Shown one piece after another: positions 22,741 through 35,995 of a stretch of 64,000 bases of DNA. Origin of the DNA: Branchiostoma lanceolatum. Taxonomy: Eukaryota > Chordata > Leptocardii > Amphioxiformes > Branchiostomatidae. Made by a program: the position numbers and the translations under genes. The notes beneath the pieces were generated by a model, which had not been told where the DNA came from, did no database searches, and saw nothing but the letters and a program-made list of their open reading frames with translations. The stretch lies in assembly GCF_035083965.1 (NCBI RefSeq), contig NC_089731.1:4751001-4815000 (forward strand), in the 5' to 3' direction. The number at the start of each line of letters is the position of its first letter. Within the stretch, counting starts at the first letter, position 1.

Positions 22741-25700
22741 TTGTGTCTCCCGCCTGCGCCCACAACAGTAACTCGCTCTCAGCCTAAGTTTAACCTACCA
22801 GCCTTTAAAGGTTAATCTCTGCCTACTTTAAACACCCGTTGTCTTGTCCCTATATTGCGGCATTTAATGGCATTTGCATGCTCAAAAGTACGACTGGGTC
22901 CTGGCGATAACAGACAAGCTTAAAACCGTTAAGAAGTCATAAATGTCTGTGCTAGGCACGTGCATATGGCGACATTTAGGTACCATGCATGGTTGAGTTA
23001 TTGGGAACTGTACAGGCAGCATAAGGTGGTTCATGTGTTAAGTATCCATGTGCAGAGAAATGCATGATGGATGATATGTCAAAGTTTAATCAAAACACAT
23101 CTAGACGTTGTTATATTATAATTAAATAAAGCATGGTCGAGACAAGAACTGTTTACAAGTTAGGGGCCTTGGACATACTACCTACTGTGTATTTCGCTGC
23201 TCATGCGTACTTAGATACATGATCATATCTTTGTAGCCAACAAAAATTACTTTTTTTCATCCAAAAAAAGTACAGTAAAATCGAGCCCGTTTCTTTGGGG
23301 CATGTGTGCGTTATTTGTATATAGTGTAACATTTAGAGTTATAGTCCGCTCTTTGAAACTTCAACTTCTTTTGAAGCTTTTAACAGGCAGCTATGGCTAT
23401 AGGAACCTGAGTACCAAGTTGTATCTAAGTGAGAAGTAAAGTAACTTACAATGTACTTCATGTCGTTCTGTAGCAGACGATACCATACGATGTACCTTGT
23501 ACAATTGTGTACAATAAAGTTAACATGTAGCACTTGTAAAATTAGATATGACAGTTGTGCATTGAGCCATTGTATCAATTGTAACCTCCTTCATTGTATT
23601 TATCTATTTCTTATAAGGGCGCAACAAGTGGACAGAGGATCTTTGTAAAGAGATTGGAAGATAGCGCCGGCCAAACCAAATGGATATGGAGATTAGATAT
23701 AATAAAAGAGCCATCTCATGCGCTTTGCATAAGCTATATAATGTACGTATAAACACTCTATATGATGACTTTATTGCACAACAATTGTACAAGGTACAAC
23801 GTCTGGCATCCACTGGTTTATCTAAAGTTTCATAAGGATAATCTACCTAATACAAGAGTGTGTAGTATGGGATGAGAATGGGCTTCTACAATCATTGGAG
23901 TGATTTCTTTATATTACCTAAGTCTTACAATTGTCCTTCGTAAACGCATTTTATATGCCTCGTGATCACTTGTTTATTGTTCACTTATATTACCAGGAAT
24001 AGCTCTTTCTTTATTTCTTTATTTGGGTTCATCACAATATGAAAGGGAGGGCAAAACAGGTGCCTATTAGTAAGCACCTTTACAAGTTACCCTCCCATAC
24101 ACGACATAAACTGTTAGAATAAAGGAACTTAGCATACAAATGAACAAAACACATTGTACACAATGTTGTACATCATATATCACACATCACACACTATTGA
24201 CATCATATCCATCATTGGCATACATCAAATACTACAAAAAGCAATACATTTGTAATACATTGTACTGCCCCTATAAATCAAATCAAATCTCCGTGCGCGA
24301 TGAAATGCTCTGATTCCTGCGGCTACAAATGTTAATGTGTACGGACGTGTTGAGGTCGCTGGTTTCAATGCATGAATGTGACTCAAATGTGATTGATTAG
24401 ACCTATTAGATATGCATGGGTTCAATAAGGCCACGATTAGGAGAAAATGAAACGCTGAATATACATGTATCATTAGCACAATATTACTTTCTACTTGGAA
24501 GAAGTAATAAAAAAAAACATTAATCGAAATCTCCAAAAATGCCTGAAGCTATTCACACCTTACCGTGGTCCCGTGTTTGATGACAGCCACACCTCGAGCA
24601 CGTTAAAGAACCCATCACGTACACAGTTATCGGAAGGAGTCGAGATATTTCCTCGTGTGGGTGAATCAAACCTTATAGTCCAGTCTTACCCAGCTTGTAC
24701 AAACGTGTAAAACTGGTGTATTACGCCTAGATGACATGTTTACCGGTTTTGAAAAGCAAATTATAGCCTGGGTAACATCTTCCGTAGTAACTGCTGGCTC
24801 AATCTTTAAATTTCCGCTTGAGCCAGCGGTTACTACGGAGGATGGTACCCAGGCTAAAAACAAACTGAGCCGGTCACGGAATCTGCAAATGGGGGCTGCA
24901 AATGCACTTATGGTAGAAGCGGTCATAGTTCAGAGGAGAAAGAGCCACTTGTGTATATCAAGAGACTTTGATATGGCACCTCACTCATCCATTCGGGCTT
25001 CAGTCGTATCAGACAATACACCTGGGGATTGCCCATCTGCAATGACGTGACCCTTTCTTGCCCAAGTTTTATTACCTCAAGGCAGGTATGTATATATTAG
25101 GTACCGAAATCTAAAAAAAATACACGCATCTGTTAAATGGTTAATAGTGTAATACAGGAAGCTACATCAAACAGTGCAAGAGTACACCTCAAATTTTATC
25201 AAATATCATAACACCATATCAATGGTTGAACGTTCAAAGTAACAGTCCCCTGTTCATGATGACCATACACAAGTTAGATGTCACATCGTGAATCACTGTC
25301 CATGGTCCACTCTAATACAGCACATACCGGTCCAATCTGTCTGCCTGAAATTCGACATTTAAGCACACCTCGAAGCATGCGTCCAGGTCAAAAGATAGAA
25401 AAAACGGAAGTTCTGCTGCAGTACCAAGGTCACCTACTATATAAGGGGGCCAAATAAAATCAGCCTTGACCATCGTCTTCTCAATACCTACTCACATACC
25501 AAATATCATCATAATCCATACAGAGGTTCTTGAGTTATGCTGACTACAAAAATCCGGAAACACAAACACACAGACACACACAGAGACGCACATACAGACA
25601 CACCCGAAACGAAATCTCCATTTTTCATGGAGATAATTACACCGTCAAGGTATGAGACCGAATGGATTTCGTACTGTCCTGTAAACCCTTTTCAAGATCA

Positions 25701-28700
25701 TGCTATCCTGGACAAACGAAAAACATTTTAAAAATGATTTCCATCACAGCTTCAGCGCGTTAGTCGCTCCCTCGATGTCTCCTCATCTTCTGCTCCGAAC
25801 GTAATGATCGTTTGATGGATGGAAGGAGGTGATAACAGCTGATAAATCGTATAGAAGGCGGCTGCATGTGCCATTTGGGACTACGGACGAACGTTAGAGC
25901 TGTAGCTCACATTTTGCACCGATCGCCAAGGCTCTTAATACTTGTCATGGAGTCTCAGTAATCATCGATTTGCATCGGTTTGAAGTCCAAAAATAGCCAC
26001 AGTTCATCATTTTCAAAGAGCCTTTATCGTCGCACTTATCTCTGAAAGTTAACACTTTCGGGAATCATTCGAAAGACAGCATCTATATCTTTTTCACAGT
26101 AGGGGATACACGCGTGCGTTTGACTCACCGAAAGGGCGAGTTTTCGTTTTGAGGCCATTACGTTCTGTGGTTCTGTGGCAACAACTGATGAACAAAGTTT
26201 GGGGATCATTTTTTCTTCGGAACGGCTGTTGCACTGGGAAATCTTTATGTCGTTTGAATTTTCGCCGAAGTCAGAACGATTGATGAACGTACAGACGTAC
26301 ATTTGATGACTTTGGTAAGGGTTTATTTTGCTTCCTTATTGTGACTTTGCGTTGCACTCGCATAAATCTTCGTCCGACTTACACAAAACATTTGCTTTTT
26401 ATGAAACTTGCTTGACTGAGAAATGTTCAAAGTTTATTAACAGTTTATCTAGTCATAAAACATCCACATTTACAAAACGTTGCGGGGAACGGCGCCATAA
26501 GAGTATGATTCAAGATATATGGCAATGTCCATTGTAGGAGCAAAAGCTAAAAACTTTCGTATACTTACTTTTACTGCTCGAAATCAATCTCCCATTCTTT
26601 GTTCAGCAGGTACTAGTACATCGACGACGATATGGCTCACAATTCGAAGACCTACAGTCAGATGGCCTAGCGTTATATCTAGCCGTGATCCTATCTTTAT
26701 GCCTTCTCAAAGTTTATTTGAAATCAAGACATTAAACGGCCTTCGAAGCCCCAGCATGATAAATGTTCATGGAAGGTTAAGATCAGTATCGTGCAGTGGC
26801 AGCATTAAAAATGACAAACTGCGATGGTCCGAATAGCCACGAATATTGCTCTCAACAGAATGACTGATATGCTTCTCGTTTTAGCGTCTGCTGCCGTATC
26901 TTATCTCACGTAAAGCGAGTGGCCGGGTTGTTGTAGAAAGGCCGCACTGACCTTCGCCGTCGGGCCTAGTTCGATCTGATCGACGACAGCTCGCGTATTC
27001 TCTTGCAACTAACTGTGAGCTAGAGGAGTTTTGTGTACTCAGCACGCGCAAGGTCAGCATAGTGGACATCCTGAGTACGTGAAAAGGTACTCATTTCTTG
27101 AGAGATAGGAGCCACGAACGCTATAATATGACTGAAATGTGTATAACATAAAAACTATATCTATCTACCAGTTTATCGATTTAGAACGTAGCAACACGTG
27201 CACAGTATCAATAACAAAACACCTGTACATTCAGCAAATTTATGTGACTGTGTTCAAATGGTGACCCATAATCTGGTAATTTTACACAATCTTCTTGCAC
27301 ATGTCGAATATGATCAAATGAATTGTACTAGCGACAGTAATTGCAGTCATTGGCATCAAAGCTATGTCAATAATTAACGTGGTTTCAAGCAACATAATAT
27401 ATATATATATATATGTATATATCAGCTGAAAATAACGTTATACCGACGCCGCGTTGCCCTTGGTCGTATTTCAATGTTAATTATAGCACTCGAAAAAAGG
27501 CATGATTTTATTTCCCCATGCTTACATGTATAAATGATCTCCAGTGCCAACACATGTGACAGTTATGCTATATTACACCCAAAAAGAGGCTCTTTGTTTT
27601 TATCAATTTGAAACATGTTACTTTTAAATCATAACTCTTGTCAGTGACGAGAATGCTTTGCGCAATGAGTGACAGAATCCTCTATGGTTTTTGTGATAAC
27701 AAACATAAAAATCTCAAGGACAACTCAAAACCAACACTTAAGAAATCAGAAACGCAGAGGAAGGCGTCCCGCAGTCTATGCATACTTTTTAAGGAGAAGT
27801 TGACGACATATGTTCATAGTTGATTCAACCCTAATTAGCAAAACATCGGGAACAATCATGCAGAAAGCATTTTTTCCAATGACTTGGAACTGTACCACAT
27901 ATGTATACGCGTATATATTGAACCCGTCGGGTTTTATGCAAATGTTTTTTCTTCTTCATATTTTCAACAATATCACATGCATATATTGTATACCATATAC
28001 ATTTCAAATATTTTCCTTATGAAATAGATGTACTTAATGAAAAATATTCTAACTTTGTTCTAATAAACTAATAAACCATTTGATTGATAGATGACGTTCA
28101 GCCATCTTCTTACATCCCCATTTACTCAGTTGTGCATTTTTCCTTGACCCAGAAACAGACGGGAAAAGTTCACAATGATCGTATTGCCATTAGCTTGCGT
28201 ATGCATCTCAATTTCTCCAATTGAGATTCGTATGATAAAAATTATCTTCTACAAATTTGTAAGCATCAGTAAGACACATTACTAGACAAAGGGATCATAT
28301 AGAAGGGCTTAAACAACGTTAGGAGCAACCTTGTAATCAGGCACAGAAATATGCAGACGAATATGGCTCATAATTATGTAGTCTTCGCATCAATCGTAGG
28401 TGGGTTAGAGAAGTCATTCAACCCCGTAAATGTACACGTCATGATTTACAAAGAAGAGCTTTACTAATACGGTTCGTAAGTCGGGTATACATCATACTGG
28501 ACATATTTGAAAGAAAGTCTTCAATATTAAATAAGAGCAATGGTTGTGTGTTTTTACGGCATATCTAAGTCTCATTCATTCCTTTCCTAGTCCCTGACAT
28601 AGTGCATCGACCCAGAGAAGCATCATATCACGAAATCATGTATACATCATGTTTTAACCTGAAAAATTCATGTCCTTTTGCTATGAAATAATCTACGATG

Positions 28701-29529
28701 CAATAGAAGAATAAATGTCAACATACCCACATAGGACACTCCGTATTACACAATTCTTCATGATCATACAGTCAAGACATTGCAGCAGATCCTATATCTA
28801 TCATGTTCTGGGAATACAGAAAAAAAGATAAGAAGCCCTACATCTGTTAACAACGGGAGGAGTCACCATGTCAAAAGCCCCCAATGACCTGCATTGCCAA
28901 AGATGCTAGGTAGTTAGAGGACTTGCATATTCTTTACTGAATTGATAGAGAAATCATTCTTCCTTTCATCCAATCTCTTCGATCATTTTCATCAGTAAGA
29001 TGATTCATAAGAATGATCACATATAACATCGAGCGATGTGAAAAAAGGATTGCCCTCCAAACAGTCCAACTTACATGACATTTGCTATCAAGGGGCCATG
29101 AGTCCGCTAGGATATGAGCGTAACTAACAACATTTGTAATAAAAGTTGGCATCGGAAGATGGATTATACCATTCTGGGCAGAAAGTACGAACAAATTCCA
29201 TTTACTGTTCAGTAACAATTCTATAAAGCCTGAGTTTTGTACTTTTCATGTAATCCAGGCAGGTTGTAGAAGCCCGTGTCACACAGCAGAAAAATCAATC
29301 AGTCTGTGAGCTCTACATGACATTTTAGCAAAACATCCGGTGTACTCTCCATCATCGAGCGATTCGAAGCATCGGTTAATGCTCACAGGTTCCCATGCCC
29401 CGTCCAATGTGTGTCAGAGAAGGCAGTGGAAATATGCCAGAGTCTCTTACGGTTCTCAAATTGCGCTTTCTTGTGATTAACAAGTACAGCCGAAGCTCCT
29501 CGGCTGTGTGACAAGGGCTTCAGTACAGA
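22741..29529. other. Gene-poor stretch with repeats
   Basis: I recognise no coding exon. It holds a LINE 3'-end-like sequence near 23480-23530 and its antisense near 23765-23800 (TACCTTGTACAATTGT type), a fold-back at 24764-24856, a SINE-like tail with GAGCACGTTAAAGAACCC near 24597, and a (TA)n tract near 27400. The 88- to 105-codon frames at 26.0-26.8 kb show no recognisable domain. Confidence 0.5.
24764..24856. repeat. Fold-back MITE with ~39-bp arms
   Basis: The left arm TAGCCTGGGTAACATCTTCC... and the right arm ending ...GGTACCCAGGCTA are reverse complements over about 39 bp with four mismatches, separated by a ~15-bp loop. The ends fall at TA dinucleotides. Confidence 0.85.
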
Positions 29530-29723
29530 CTATCTATTCATATTCTTCTTGCTTTTCTTGACAAAGTGTCCTTCTTCCTTCTTGTGTTTCTGGAGCCTGT
29601 AGCTGTTAGGAAAGACCTTCCCACACTTGGTCCCATCCTTGTGAACAAAGGTGCACGTGAAACTTTGAACGGCTGTTCTCCGTGTGGGTGGTGGAACTCC
29701 AACGTCTTCATTAATATCATTGC
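29530..29723 (-). CDS. C2H2 zinc-finger protein, terminal exon (partial gene)
   Basis: The minus-strand exon starts after an acceptor (TTTGTCCTTCAG) with a 2-nt phase remainder, then reads NDINEDVGVPPPTRRTAVQS, a zinc finger, and a basic tail ending KKSKKNMNR and TAG (29532-29530). The finger is FTC-x9-C-GKVF-x8-H-x5-H, with the long Cys-Cys spacing and xGTKCGKVF core seen in some C2H2 proteins. The basic tail could act in nuclear import. I could not find the upstream exons between 30.2 and 42 kb, so the gene is partial here. Two decayed copies of its 5' half lie immediately upstream. Confidence 0.55.
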
Positions 29724-30230
29724 CTGAAGGACAAAAGACGACATGATAATGTGTACCTGTAATAAATGTCCTCTAATTTTGTTGCACTGTTGGTGTGATC
29801 CATTATCAGCATCATTGTCATTATTTTGAAACTCTGCACGGCTGAAGCATGTGTGGCTTAAGTGGAATTCCAATGTCTTCATTAATATCATTGCCTACAG
29901 GAGAAGACGACGACATGATGATTTGAGCCTGTGATTAATCATTACTGTCATCTAATTTTGTTGCACTGCTGGTGTGATCCATTATCAGCATCATCACCAT
30001 TATTATGAAAAATCTCCAGCAAAGGAAATAAAACCTTGAACGACTGAACTCTGTATGGCTTTAGTGGAACTACAACAAGTTTGCATCTAGCCTACAGGAG
30101 AAAAGATTACATGCTTCGTGACATGTAATTTTGCTACACTGCTGGTGTTATCCTTATCATCATAAGCATTACTATGAAACATTGACTGTAATTATCTTAC
30201 AGCATATAGCAAAGGAAATAAACTTCTCTT
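29724..30230 (-). repeat. Tandem decayed copies of the zinc-finger exon and intron
   Basis: A unit of about 170-200 bp recurs: exon start NDINEDIGIPLKPHM at about 29890 (minus), again diverged near 30090 (VVPLKPYRVQSFK-like), each with the same intron block TTGTTGCACTGCTGGTGTGAT. The second copy hits a stop soon after the exon start and the third has lost its frame. Confidence 0.6.
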
Positions 30231-31089
30231 ACGAAGATCAATTACAGAGATATTCCTATTCATTTCTCTTTCTATTCCTGCTGGAGTACTTTGTATCCTA
30301 CAGCACATGATGTTTTCATGTGTTGAAAATAGCCACTGGGTGTGATAATTGGATAGCTGTAACTCTATAATTCACAAGAGTCACATGTGGGTGATCCCAA
30401 ATGTGCTGTACATGAAGTAATAACCACTATGGGTCTCAGGAGATACATTAGTGCTTTATGACATTACCACTTTAAGTTTAGTTATGAGATCTTCACAGTG
30501 TGAGAACGTGTCATAAAGCCATGGGTTTAAATCAGCAACCCGATAAAGAATTCTCTCTTGCTTATCTAAGGCACATCTTAAGTGCTATAAAAAGGCAGTG
30601 TTGTAAATTGGGCAAGCAGGGTGGATTGGGCCTAATGCTAGATGAAAGGGACTGTCACGACTGTGGCAATCCTCACTGGTGGACTGGAATATTGATGAGA
30701 TCATCATTAGAGTCTATTCCAGCTTTCCATGGCTTACTGTTTATTGTTATGTTACATTTGGGGAGAAGAGTGTGTATGAGTGTGTATAGAATCTATAGAT
30801 CTCGAATAGGAGTATCAACTTAGTTGCTCATCAAAATTTTAAGAACAAATTGAGATATTTCAGTTTTAAGACGATATGTGCCTTTACCGTTGTGCCAAAT
30901 TTCAACTCATTCCCTGAACAAGAAAAAAAGTCGAGGCGGAGGTGGTGCATTACGTTTTGACTCACCCTCATATGACCTACATTGTGTATCACTTCATGTT
31001 AATGAGTATGCTCTGTGATTGAACTGAACCTGTTTGATCGAAATGTGCTTGAACATGTGTGGGGTTGGGTATATTCTGACAGCCTTATT

Positions 31090-31240
31090 TTCCAGCACCC
31101 CTATGTTCCAGCACCCCTATGTTCACACACCCCTATGTTCACACACCCCTATGTTCACACACCCCTATGTTCACACACCCCTATGTTCACACACCCCTAT
31201 GTTCACACACCCCTATGTTCACACACCCCTATGTTCCGAC
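31090..31240. repeat. 16-bp minisatellite, about 9 units
   Basis: Unit CTATGTTCACACACCC, nine occurrences of CTATGTT; the first and last units are variants. Because 16 is not a multiple of 3, all three forward frames stay open with the same 16-residue protein repeat; these ORFs are artefacts. CCCTAACCTTAACCTTA follows directly at about 31244. Confidence 0.95.
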
Positions 31241-32454
31241 AGCCCCTAACCTTAACCTTAGCATAGGACTGGTGGGTCAGAACATAGAGATGTCCCTGTG
31301 ATGATCTTTTTTTTTTTATTCAGCATTTTGTCTTTCTATAGTTAATTCATTCGGCACAGAAACATTGCTTCAGTGTTCCATTATTTTTTCCTGCATGGTT
31401 TCATGATGTCATAGGAAGACAAATTGTTTATTTTGAAGTATACAATTCACTCTTGCAGTCAGTCCAGAAGATTAAGGTCCAGTTTCTCCCCAGGCAGCTT
31501 TCGTTATCCTGTTCTCCAGATATATTACCGTAGCCAGATCAGCTCTTGCTTCACCTATATTAGCATTCCAAATCCACTCCTTCGTGTAACATATGCTGAG
31601 CTTAAGAGATAAGAACCCAATGTCCTGTTCATCATTTATCACTCAGGCCAGCCTGGATGTGAAACTTTAGCACATACATTTGTACCATTATAGAAAATGT
31701 AGAAACTTGCTATACATGATTAGTATTTCAGTATGGTTTAGAAACATGCAATGACTTTGTCTAGCAAACTATATGTGGCCACTGTTTTGTTTTTGTTTTC
31801 ATGTCTTTCCCAGCTAGACTTGGCCACATTCTTGTACTTTTAGCACATATGGAACAGTCGTGATGTACAACATTTTAGTTTGGCAGGACATTTGAAGTTT
31901 GTTTTTTTTCCTCTGGAAAATTCATTGCATACCAAAAGTGTGGGACTAATGTTAAGGTTGTTATACATTTGTCAATAGCAGTAAGATTGTACTAGCTCCG
32001 AGTATCCCGTCATAAGGGAACTTTTTTGTCGTCAGTCAGCAATTGTTGAGAGAAATGCCAAAAATAAAGACAATATTTTTGGTGACAAGTAGTTTTAAAA
32101 GCTAATAAGCTGAACCAAAATACCTGCTTTCCAAGCGTGGTGCATTTTCATAGCCACAAATGTCATTTAAATGTCAATTGTAGACCTTAGTGTGTTAGAT
32201 AATACATTTTATGGCATCATAATGTCTATGATAGTATAGTTCTGATACAAAATATGGTAATAGCAACACTGTCACTTTAAATTCAGGTCTTCCTTTGTGG
32301 TTGTCCTTGGTTTGTTTCTTGGACACATCATTCTCTTTGCTCACTTTTAAGGTGCCAAAATACATTTGTATAAAATACATGGTATTAGAGTGTAAGCACT
32401 GCTATTTGTTATTTTCAAAAAAATTTAGTCTGAATCAAAGTGGCGAAGCAGCAT

Positions 32455-32760
32455 CGAAAGACAGAGTGGCTTAGATGGAGGACACAAGACTGAAAGGTCA
32501 AGGATTTGATTCCTGGTATTCCTACAGTGTAGTTAGACGTTGTGTCCTTGGGAAAAGCACCAGTTACACAACTTTCTTCACTCCACCCAGGTGTACGTGT
32601 AAGATTGGGTACCTGGCCTCAGGGAGGTTAAAAGGCGGTGAAGAGATTTCCAGTGATGGGCTCTGCCTTCCAATATCATGGCCTCTTACTAGACACTAAT
32701 GGATATAAACCTACTGCCCCAATGGCCTCACAAGTCGGTGGGACTTATAATCTCTACCTG
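32455..32760 (+). mobile_element. tRNA-derived SINE with deuterostome-type core, copy B
   Basis: A-box-like TGGCTTAGATGG (32467-32478) and B-box-like GGATTTGATTCC (32502-32513), then the shared core with CAACTTTCTTCACTCCACCC and AGGTGT, GGGTACCTGGCCTC and AGGTTAAAAGGCGGTG. Confidence 0.75.
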
Positions 32761-33894
32761 AATCAAAATGCCAGAAGATGTCATCAGTCAAAATTGATGT
32801 TACTATCAATGATAGTAACACTGAAACTGGCTTGATATACATGTATATCACCCTCATAATCATATTCTTCTAAACACAGACCGGTTTTCTCCTAAAGCCC
32901 AATTGATAATGACGAAGCTAAAGAGTTGGCATTGACAGATTTGTGTTCCATAATCATGACATGATAAGATTTATGAAATCAAGACACACAATTGTCAGTC
33001 ATGATCACACTGTAAGACCTGATAAATCACCATGATTCCTCCTCTCTCTGTGATGCCATCAGCCACATGTACAGATCACCACTGTCATGAGGGACGTGTA
33101 TCTAACAGATGGTCATCAATCAAGGCTGAACCAATGAGCTATCAGACTGTCATCCTAAGGACTATTTATCAACCCTTCAAAGCATCCAGATACCATGACT
33201 GAACATACCAGCTTTAAATTCGGCTTGTGTGCATTTAGACCCTGTTCATATTTAGCATATCATAGCGGGTTGAATAAATTAACAGATTTAGGTGGTTTCA
33301 ATTTAACCTGCTAAAACCCTCATTTACCTGGTTAAATTGAGTTAATATTGGGCTAAGATAGCCGGCTATTGTTAGTACCTTCTTGAATTCTGATCTGAGC
33401 TCAACTTTTGACAGCTGTCACAAAATGGAGCAATTACAAGTAAAGACCTCCCCCCCCCTCAATCTTCACTTGGAGAGTAATCATTGAGAGTGTGCATGGG
33501 GTATCCCGTGCTTAACAGTACATAGACTAATGTTCTTGCGATGGGGTTTGGGAACAATTTCATTCTTTGAATTTCATGTATACATGGGGTGTCTGGCAAA
33601 AACAAGATTGCGAACACAGACATAGCCGATCAGATGCACCCTATTGTGTTATCCACCATTACATGTGGAGTTGAAATGATTATGTTGTGCTTGAAGCTAA
33701 ATCTATCAGTAAGTACACCGACTACCCATGTGCTAATGACATGCATGCTGCGTTTGTTTTCGAGTAGAACAAATGAGTCCCAATGGCAGTACATGGTCTT
33801 ACTCACTTAATAAGGCTAGTCAGAAGGGGGCCACAGACAGTATGCTGATAAATAACAGTTAGCACATTAGTCATTAGGAGCCGCACTGTCTGCT

Positions 33895-34060
33895 CATAAC
33901 CTGGTATCTGGTTACTGTATCTAAGATATAAATATATTATTTTTAGTCTCTCAAATGAATGAGTAGTGTGAATTCAGCCAAGGTAACCTGGTATCTGTAT
34001 CTAAGAAATAAATATATTATTTCAGTCTGTCAGTGAGTTGTGTGAATTCAGCCAAGCCTT
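33895..34060. repeat. Tandem duplication of ~90 bp
   Basis: AACCTGGTATCTG, GTATCTAAGA, TAAATATATTATTT, GTGTGAATTCAGCCAAG occur twice in the same order. No gene is involved. Confidence 0.7.
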
Positions 34061-34639
34061 CCTAAGAAGACCACTCAGGGGACCCAAAAAAAACTGGTTG
34101 TCACTATAGACTCAGGTTCTTGATACTCTTGTCCAAGTGAAAAATTACCTACGGACCAGCAAAAAGTCCCACATATGGAACTGAAGGCTTAACGTCTTAT
34201 GCGATGATGCTAAGGACATTCTGATTGATACAGTACCACAGAAGCTCTCTAGAAATACATTGGGAAGTGTGAATACCCACACTGTTGACACAATGTTTGA
34301 TGGCAGCACTTCTCCGACCCATGAAACCTTGGAGTGATATATGTCAGTATCACCAGTGGATCAGTGTCAGGCTTTGGGCTAAGCTAGCCCTGTGGGATTG
34401 TAGAGACATGGTTTCCAGTGATAGAGGCAAAGTCAGACCTCTGAAACTTCATGCTGAAGCAACGTCATGGTAATTTGTTGTTTCTTGGATGTAAAAATAT
34501 CATGCTGAATTGACTGGAAGTTGTTGTTGTTGTTCACATAAATGATTGTAAGTGGCACATGGGGCAGCAAATTCCTTGATGTTTCTGTAGCAGTGTATAT
34601 GTTTTTACAGGGAGGGGTTGCCAGCCCTTCCCCTTTAAC

Positions 34640-34820
34640 ATGCTCGAGACACCTCCTCAAACACCTGACCCTCAATTTACGTCTTTTCCGAAATTCGGGT
34701 GCAGCTCAAACCAAAGTGTTCTTTCCAGGATTTGAACCAGGGTTTCCCAGTTATCATCAAGTAAACGTGAACCAGGAACTCAACTGTGAGGCTGCTACCA
34801 GTTGAGCTACAGGGACATCT
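34640..34820 (-). mobile_element. tRNA-derived SINE, second type
   Basis: On the minus strand GTCCCTGTAGCTCAACTGGT (A box region) and GGTTCAAATCC (B box) are separated by a longer insert than in a true tRNA, followed by GTGTTTGAGGAGGTGTCTCG. A related copy at 48590-48815 (-) is broken by an AT-rich insertion. Confidence 0.6.
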
Positions 34821-35739
34821 GCTGAACTGGAAGAGCAACATGAAAACATGAATCCCAATTCACGAAATCCATTATGAACCAGGTTAAGGGGTAAGTCTGC
34901 ACCTTGGAACACATTTTCTGGGAGTGAATACCTGTCAGGCAAATGAGTTACAGCCTTCTGTTTTTGTGATGACCTCTTGCTAACAAATTCCTTTAAAATG
35001 GTCGAAAACCAAAGAAAAATATTGGTGTGACTTTATGAGCAATTCTATGAACCTTCTGTCAAGCTGTATATTTTGTGTTTAACACTTAAAGATTCCTTGA
35101 GCCATATGTCTTCAGCTTAACTTACATGTTCAATGCCATTTTCAGTACTACAAAGTCATTTTTCACAAAGCCGTTTCTTATCTGGTTAAAGATATGTTTG
35201 AGATAAGACTGTTCAAGGAAATCTAAAGAGATTGATGAGAAGCGTGTGTTTGAAGTTTTTCTGAATTGAATTATACAAGTTAAAGTTGAAAGGCACACAA
35301 TGAGTATATAGTAGGCAGTAATACTTAGATAACAAGCATTTCACCAGATAGATATTATTTCAACTGCCATTCAGAAGATATATTTCAAATCTCTCAGAGT
35401 CTAAGGAAAGAGTGACATTGGGATTTTGATTAACCTGAAAATGCCATTAAGAAAAATACTTGTACATATAGTAGAAATTGGCCAAATAGAGTAAATAGCA
35501 TGCTAAGGGAGTCGGCCTAGTTACAGAGAGGGACAAGAGGCGACCCCCTTTCCATAACCGACTCCTTTATTCACTGTTTGGCCAAGTTCTACTATTTTTC
35601 CAGCTATCCGCAGAGCCTGGTAGAGATTTCAGTGGCTCAACATGTTTTCCCGCATCAACATTACACAGAAACTAATAGTGGTGTCTGTGTCATTGCCCCT
35701 TTAATGGTGAAACAACGGTCAAAGACTGAACTTTATAGC

Positions 35740-35995
35740 TGTCTTTTAAGCCCCTATCTCACTGGACCCGCGGCATGTTGAAGGCCTCGCTGTTTCTAAA
35801 ACTGGATTTGTGTTACCCTTGACTTTATAATGGGAACAATCATTCAAAACGTACAAGTATGACCAAAAAGACAACAAAACACACAAAGCTTAAAAAGATA
35901 TGTTTTTTTTATCGATCAAGTTCGTTTAGCGCTCTGTCAAATAACCTGGTCGCCAACATTCGGCGGGTCCAGTGAGATTGAGGGGTTAAAAGACA
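35740..35995. repeat. MITE with ~36-bp terminal inverted repeats
   Basis: The left end CTGTCTTTTAAGCCCC... through ATCTCACTGGACCCGC is repeated inverted at the right end (...GCGGGTCCAGTGAGAT... GGGGTTAAAAGACAG). The interior has AGACAACAAAACACAC. It belongs with 17975-18190. Confidence 0.75.

Noticed and set aside
24764-24856. CRISPR-like or regulatory palindrome
   Set aside because: A single inverted repeat with TA-flanked ends is a fold-back MITE; there is no array and the genome is animal.
25790-26840. Possible gene with MASKRKLALS followed by GTGAGT on the minus strand near 26150
   Set aside because: The start resembles some transposase N-termini, but no second exon or DNA-binding motif follows; too little to call.
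31015-31301. Three overlapping ORFs with His/Thr/Pro repeats
   Set aside because: All derive from the 16-bp minisatellite, which keeps every forward frame open; no start context or splice signals.
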